Shown here: positions 61,601-64,000 of the stretch, piece by piece
Layout: each line of letters opens with the position of its first letter
How positions within the stretch are numbered: position 1 is the first letter of the stretch
Origin: Streptomyces camelliae
Lineage (GTDB): Bacteria > Actinomycetota > Actinomycetes > Streptomycetales > Streptomycetaceae
Direction: 5' to 3'
Assembly: GCF_027625935.1 (NCBI RefSeq)
Contig: NZ_CP115300.1
Span: 62,001-126,000 of the forward strand
DNA length: 64,000 nt
Program-made: the position numbers and the translations under genes
The notes under the pieces: model-generated
Databases searched by the model: none
What the model saw: only the letters and a program-made list of their open reading frames with translations
What the model was told of the DNA's origin: nothing

Positions 61601-64000
61601 TCGAGGCGCACGGAACCGGCACCCGGCTGGGCGACCCCATCGAAGTCAGCGCGCTCCGCCAGGCGTTCGGTGTGAGCGAGTCCGGTCGCTGCGCACTCGG
61701 CTCGGTCAAGAGCCAGCTCGGCCACATGGGCGCGGCCGCAGGCGTGGTGGGCCTCGTGCGCGCCGTCCTCGCCGTGCACCACGGCACCGTCCCGCCCACC
61801 ATCAACTTCCGCGCCTTCAACCCGGAGATCGGACCCGACCCCGCCCCCTTCCATGTCCCGACCCGGGCCACGCCCTGGCCCGGGGGACGCGAACGGGTGG
61901 CCGCGGTCAGCAGCTTCGGGATCGGCGGCACCAACGCCCACGTCGTCGTGGAACAGGACACCGGGACCGGCGCCTCCGCACCCGGCGACGTACCCGGGTG
62001 CCTGGTGCTCTCCGCCTCCAGCACGGACGCCCTCGCCGCCGACGCCGCCCGGATCGCCGACTACCTCCAACTCCGGCCGGAACACCACGAGTCGGTGCTG
62101 CGCCACCTGCAGGCCGGACGTGCGGCCCGCCGCCTGCGGACGGCGGCACCCGTCGCGGACGCCGCGGCCGCGGTGCGCTGGCTGCGCGCGGTGGCCGCGG
62201 GAGAGGTCCCGCACGGCATCGCGGACCCGGACGCCGCGACGGTTCCGGCCGCCGGCCGCACGGCACAGGACATCGCCGAGGACTGGACCGCCGGAAGGCC
62301 CGTGGCCTGGCGACCGGGCCCGGCGCCGGCGCCCTGGGACTTCCCGCCCCCGTCCTTCGCACTCGCGCACTACGACTTCGACCGCGCGCCCGAGGCCGCG
62401 GCCGCGGGACCCCAGCGGCTGCCGCAGTCCGACTGGCTGCACCAACCGCACTGGGTCCGGCAGCGCCGTGCCACCACCACGGGCACCGCCGCACCGGCCG
62501 GCCGCGCGTCCATCGTCGTCATCGTGGCCGCCGCGAGCACGCCGCAGACAGCGTTCGCACCGTTCGCGGCCGTGGCGTCGCGGGTGGTGCGGGTACACCC
62601 GTCCGGCACCTTCGCCCGCAGGGGACCCGACGCCTTCGAGGCCGACCCGGCCGACCCGGCGTCCCTGCGCCTGCTGCTCGACGCGCTGTCCGAGGGCGGC
62701 GCCGGCGACGGCCTGGCCGACGCGGAGTGGGTGCACGCGCTGCCCCTGGACGTGACGGGGCCGGTCGGTCCCGGCACCTTGGAACACGCCCGCCACGCCT
62801 GCCTGGACACCACCGCGGCCCTGGCCCGGGCGCTGTCCGGGCGGACCGGCTCCCCGCGCGTGTGGTGGCTGTCGTACGGCGCCCGGCCCGTGGGCGGAGC
62901 GGTGGACAGGCCCGAACTGGCGCTCCTCGCCGGGCCCGTCGAGGTCGCCCCCCAGGAGGGTGCCCTGGACGGCCACTGGCTGGACCTGCCCGACGGCGTC
63001 CTCACCCGCTGGGCCGGACACGTGGCCTCGGCGGTCGCCGAAGCACGCCGAGCCGGACCTGCCGACGGCCCCGCACTGCCCCGGCAGCTCGCGCTCCGGC
63101 AGGGCTACTGGTGGCGACCGGGCATCACGCCCGTGCCGGCGCCGTCCGGCACACGGCTCCCGCTGTCCGGCGCGGACACCGTCCATCTGGTACTGGGCGG
63201 CACCGGCGGCATAGGCCGCGCCATCGCCGCCTGGCTGCTGGAGCACACCGGCGGCCGGGTCCTGCTGCTGTCGAGGAATCCGCGACTGCCCTCGGAGCTG
63301 GCCCGTTGGACCGATCGCGTCGGCCTCGTCGCAGCGGACCTGGCGGCCACGCCCGTGCACGAGGTGACGGCCGCCGTTGCCGGACACACACAGCGGCTGG
63401 ACGGCGTGATCCACGCGGCCGGCCTCGGATGCGGCGGGCTGCTCGTACGACGCGACGCCACCACGATGCGCGACGCCGCCGCGGCCCGGGAGAACGGCGC
63501 ACTCGTCGTGGAACAGCTGATCGAGGCCTTCCACCCGGAGGTCGCGGTCTACTGCTCCTCGATGTCCGCCCTGCTCGGCGGCGTCGGCCAGAGCGACTAC
63601 GCGGCCGGCGCGAGCCTTCTCGACGGCTTCGCCCACCACCGTGCCACAGAGACGGAGACGACCGTCCGGATCGGCATCGACTGGGACATCTGGCGCGAGA
63701 CCGGAATGGCGACCCGGGTCCTGGCCGAGGACAGCCGCCACCAGGCCCACCTGGCCGTCGGTCTGACGGTCGAGGAGGGCAAGGCGGTCTTCGCCCACGC
63801 CCTGGCCCTGCAACTGCCGCAGCTCCTCGTCTCCACCACCGACATCGATGTCTCCCGCGCGTTCTACGCCACCTGCGCCGACGGCCGGCCGGAACCGCTC
63901 GGCGCGCCGTCGGGTCCGGCGTACGACGCGGACGGCGAGGGCCGGCCCTCGGACCCGGACGGTGCCGAGGCACGAGCCGGCGCCATGGCCCGCGTGGTCC
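55660..64000 (+). CDS. Hybrid NRPS-PKS, A-PCP-C-A-PCP-KS-KR, 3' end outside window
   Basis: The frame runs open from ATG 55660 (after GGAGG) to the window edge, at least 2780 residues. Domains in order: A1 (about 20-510; FYTSGTTGRPKGV), with no C domain before it, so a loading module; PCP1 (GGDSLK, Ser567); C (HHIAVDGW, His751); A2 (about 1080-1577; FTSGSTGVPKGV); PCP2 (GASSLVL, about Ser1629); KS (Cys1848 in TACSSSL, His1984 in EAHGTGT, His2022 in SQLGHMG). A ~380-residue stretch with no acyltransferase GHSxG follows. Last is KR (GGTGGIG about 2512; Ser and Tyr2647 in SMSALLGG...DYAAGA). Pocket codes read about D-A-F-F-L-G-V-T-F (aliphatic, Ile/Val-like) and D-V-Q-F-V-A-H-V-V (proline-like). 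An ACP probably follows beyond 64000. Confidence 0.93.
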   Translation, partial: MKPRVETSPAGVTEDPGAPVGLALEIHRQALRTPRAEAVADGDVRLDYAALEAAAAAVAEALDRQGVTPGQAVAVALPRSWRLVCVMLGILRLGAQVVPLDTQSPIGRRRFILEDSGAAALVYADPESIPELVRGVKAISVDTLLTQIPEAVDTVPAPAAVGEASEVSFLFYTSGTTGRPKGVEVRDAGVMRLARPGYIRVEPGLRYACLANPAFDALSFEVWTPLLSGGCCVILREGDVQTPERLAAALRRERVDTVFITTALFNAVVTAVPDCFAAAGEVLVGGERVDPRVMRRWYRDNPDSGTRLFNVYGPTESATFALCHPIPRDFAGDVVPIGRPLPQTGAVLVVPGQKRIAAPGEVAELLLSGAGLAVGYRNLPEETERRFVRLAWLDGGEERYYRTGDLVRADDEGLVEYVGRTDRQVKVRGFRIEPGEVERQILAHPAVRRAYVCTRRAGQEGPNELLAFVVLQRELSYEEFDSHLAAHLPAYMRPHQMHLLTELPLNANGKVDQAALLEQADRPWRPAASHGPSATGAAREVLELAEEILGTTGLGLGDRWIAAGGDSLKALRFCFAVRRRWGRDLTQAAVLDGDLAAIAQAVTAGRPGEKSTCPVPVITGALSAAATSEQQRLWLLQRRAPGSRAYSVHQAFRVDGPVDTAALRRALRSLVARHAALRTGFAPGVEGLRQTVGEPYDPWHDQGTLQAWDEEEAHAFADNFFVEPFDLAVPRMLRACWLPREGGGTLLLHLHHIAVDGWSLSVLLQDLSAAYAETTDADTDSGGDDGDGDADRKTASAPNPLDFAAWQSDWFATAAYQAQRGELLVYYQDLEEPQEPLPAEDVHPAPRARLLQTSLDVVRRAAVDRLCAELGLTRFQVLLGVFSWSLYGVTGLVRPRIAAPVAGRPVREFEDSVGMLANTVLLPVTVAPGEDLRSQLARTGAGTGEVLRRQDVALADVLTGWEAVGDGTPFDVLFVLENTDFGALRLPGCVQRPLWWAAPEAKCPLTVSVVEHPDGLDVLWEYAEDRFTDQAVEAMADLLRRGVDALASGGRSTARELVAPYRRSLPEHGRGAAPEPGFTTIAEGFARQVARTPNAPAVVTADGDTLSYAELDARAAVLAADLADRYPIPADGSPCRAALYLDPSAEHVVALLALARLNVTTVPLDPSYPVEVLRHVLERVDPLCVLVTPDAAPALDTLLAYGVDRHLVALTDPAPRPDAGATEPYDARTHDGTRPLYTLFTSGSTGVPKGVQVHDRTLCDLIRWQSLSGGLTAPAVTQQFSMLAFDVSFQEIFGTLCTGGSLQLIRPEWRQDAPALLERLESAGTERIFMPYVALQLLAEYGVRLGRFPSRLREVVTAGEQLVCTDTIRRWFAGLPGARLFNHYGPTETHVVSALCLEGDPGQWPERPAIGRPVAGADLRVVDAQGDPVPPGCTGELLIGGTMTTRCYLDEPAVDDTRFVEVPGEGLFYRSGDRAWFDREGLLHYAGRDDQQIKLSGHRLELGSVEAALLRHPAVVSAVVARDGDRLTACLEFRGQPASADDLTAHLSALLPSYVRVDRYRMLERLPRTPSGKLDRKAALRAPGKELCRSAPARTWLSAEEERLTAAFEEVTGATIEPDQTFFEAGASSLVLMRFHLRCTTELGLRFGVADLFEHVTVRSLARHLAGDDHHRDRRTPAAPAVRDGRAPVAGEPIAVVGMAVRVPGAPDLAAFWDLVVSGGTGIRRVDAPEGVIGAHSTLDGMLGFDPGHFGISPQEARLMDPQQRHLLMACVQALAHAGVADTSTMRVGLVAGAGESTYFQSMLREADPGRLPDGFQLALHHEKDFLATKVAYHLGLTGPAFSAQTACSSSLVAVHLAAGMLRQGEAEVMLAGGVLVDPGLTGGYRYRPQHIFSADGDCRPFSDDATGTVGASGVGVVVLKPLRQARRDGDTVYAVITGSAINNDGAAKMSYTAPSLAGQREVIRTALARAGRTGADLGYVEAHGTGTRLGDPIEVSALRQAFGVSESGRCALGSVKSQLGHMGAAAGVVGLVRAVLAVHHGTVPPTINFRAFNPEIGPDPAPFHVPTRATPWPGGRERVAAVSSFGIGGTNAHVVVEQDTGTGASAPGDVPGCLVLSASSTDALAADAARIADYLQLRPEHHESVLRHLQAGRAARRLRTAAPVADAAAAVRWLRAVAAGEVPHGIADPDAATVPAAGRTAQDIAEDWTAGRPVAWRPGPAPAPWDFPPPSFALAHYDFDRAPEAAAAGPQRLPQSDWLHQPHWVRQRRATTTGTAAPAGRASIVVIVAAASTPQTAFAPFAAVASRVVRVHPSGTFARRGPDAFEADPADPASLRLLLDALSEGGAGDGLADAEWVHALPLDVTGPVGPGTLEHARHACLDTTAALARALSGRTGSPRVWWLSYGARPVGGAVDRPELALLAGPVEVAPQEGALDGHWLDLPDGVLTRWAGHVASAVAEARRAGPADGPALPRQLALRQGYWWRPGITPVPAPSGTRLPLSGADTVHLVLGGTGGIGRAIAAWLLEHTGGRVLLLSRNPRLPSELARWTDRVGLVAADLAATPVHEVTAAVAGHTQRLDGVIHAAGLGCGGLLVRRDATTMRDAAAARENGALVVEQLIEAFHPEVAVYCSSMSALLGGVGQSDYAAGASLLDGFAHHRATETETTVRIGIDWDIWRETGMATRVLAEDSRHQAHLAVGLTVEEGKAVFAHALALQLPQLLVSTTDIDVSRAFYATCADGRPEPLGAPSGPAYDADGEGRPSDPDGAEARAGAMARVV

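Noticed and set aside
62000..63140. Possible degenerate acyltransferase between KS and KR
   Set aside because: No GHSxG, no downstream HAFH/YASH motif; the last ~200 residues before the KR fit a KR structural subdomain better.
55525..63813. Two very long minus-strand open frames (about 1270 and 1470 codons) opposite the NRPS-PKS genes
   Set aside because: Their composition (Gly/Arg/Val/Gln-rich, no domains) is the antisense shadow of high-GC3 coding DNA; the plus strand carries unmistakable NRPS and PKS domains.
1..64000. tRNA, rRNA or CRISPR arrays
   Set aside because: No cloverleaf-like sequence, rRNA segment or regularly spaced repeat series was seen; the only repeats are the short pairs listed.

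Overview
The DNA is very GC-rich with strong third-position GC bias, GTG/TTG starts and many Streptomyces-type families (LacI-controlled sugar operons without their own ATPase, ECF sigma factors, SUKH and C45 proteins, hybrid NRPS-PKS). It is almost certainly a Streptomycetaceae chromosome (Streptomyces, Kitasatospora or a relative). The density of broken insertion sequences and the secondary-metabolite genes suggest a chromosome arm. I see no rRNA, tRNA or CRISPR array.

Layout. 1-9 kb is a sugar-utilisation locus: a LacI regulator cut by the window edge, a two-permease ABC importer with its lipoprotein binding protein, a divergent GH3 glycosidase and a second LacI regulator. Two near-identical 16-bp operators lie between the binding protein and the GH3 gene. 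9-20.8 kb is a mosaic: an IS4/integrase chimera, a LysM remnant, a SUKH protein, a small secreted Tyr/Cys-tailed peptide coupled to a cytochrome P450 (candidate RiPP pair), an alpha/beta hydrolase whose catalytic Ser is Ala, an IS5 remnant, an ECF sigma/SRPBCC pair beside a DUF3995 gene, a truncated terpene cyclase, two coupled unknown genes and a DHFR-family reductase.

20.8-25.8 kb holds an amino-acid permease, a C45 acyltransferase/hydrolase, a MurR/RpiR regulator and a PLP aminotransferase. Matching ATGCAA-N6-TTGCAT palindromes upstream of both ends suggest one regulon. 25.8-39.7 kb is an IS graveyard (IS4, IS481, IS3, IS5, IS110, Tn3, tyrosine integrase) carrying a few live cassettes: a PIG-L fragment, a secreted lipase-like hydrolase, a TetR/epoxide-hydrolase-like pair, an NDH-2-like oxidoreductase with a SigJ-type sigma factor, and a TetR/hydrolase pair whose start codons both sit inside one perfect palindrome.

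39.9-49.4 kb is a complete urea amidolyase operon: APC permease, both urea-amidolyase-associated proteins, biotin-dependent urea carboxylase, allophanate hydrolase and a TetR regulator. A palindromic operator sits just before the first gene. Urea would be carboxylated to allophanate and hydrolysed to ammonia and CO2 without urease. 49.6-51 kb holds decayed genes.

51.7-64 kb is the start of a hybrid NRPS-PKS cluster. The first gene is a terminal-type C-A-PCP-TE protein. The second, which runs off the window, is A-PCP-C-A-PCP-KS-KR with no acyltransferase after the KS, so the gene order is not colinear and the AT must come from elsewhere. A promoter with an adjoining Crp-type palindrome lies about 0.4 kb upstream. 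The NRPS-PKS and the P450/peptide pair are the best candidates for undescribed natural-product systems.
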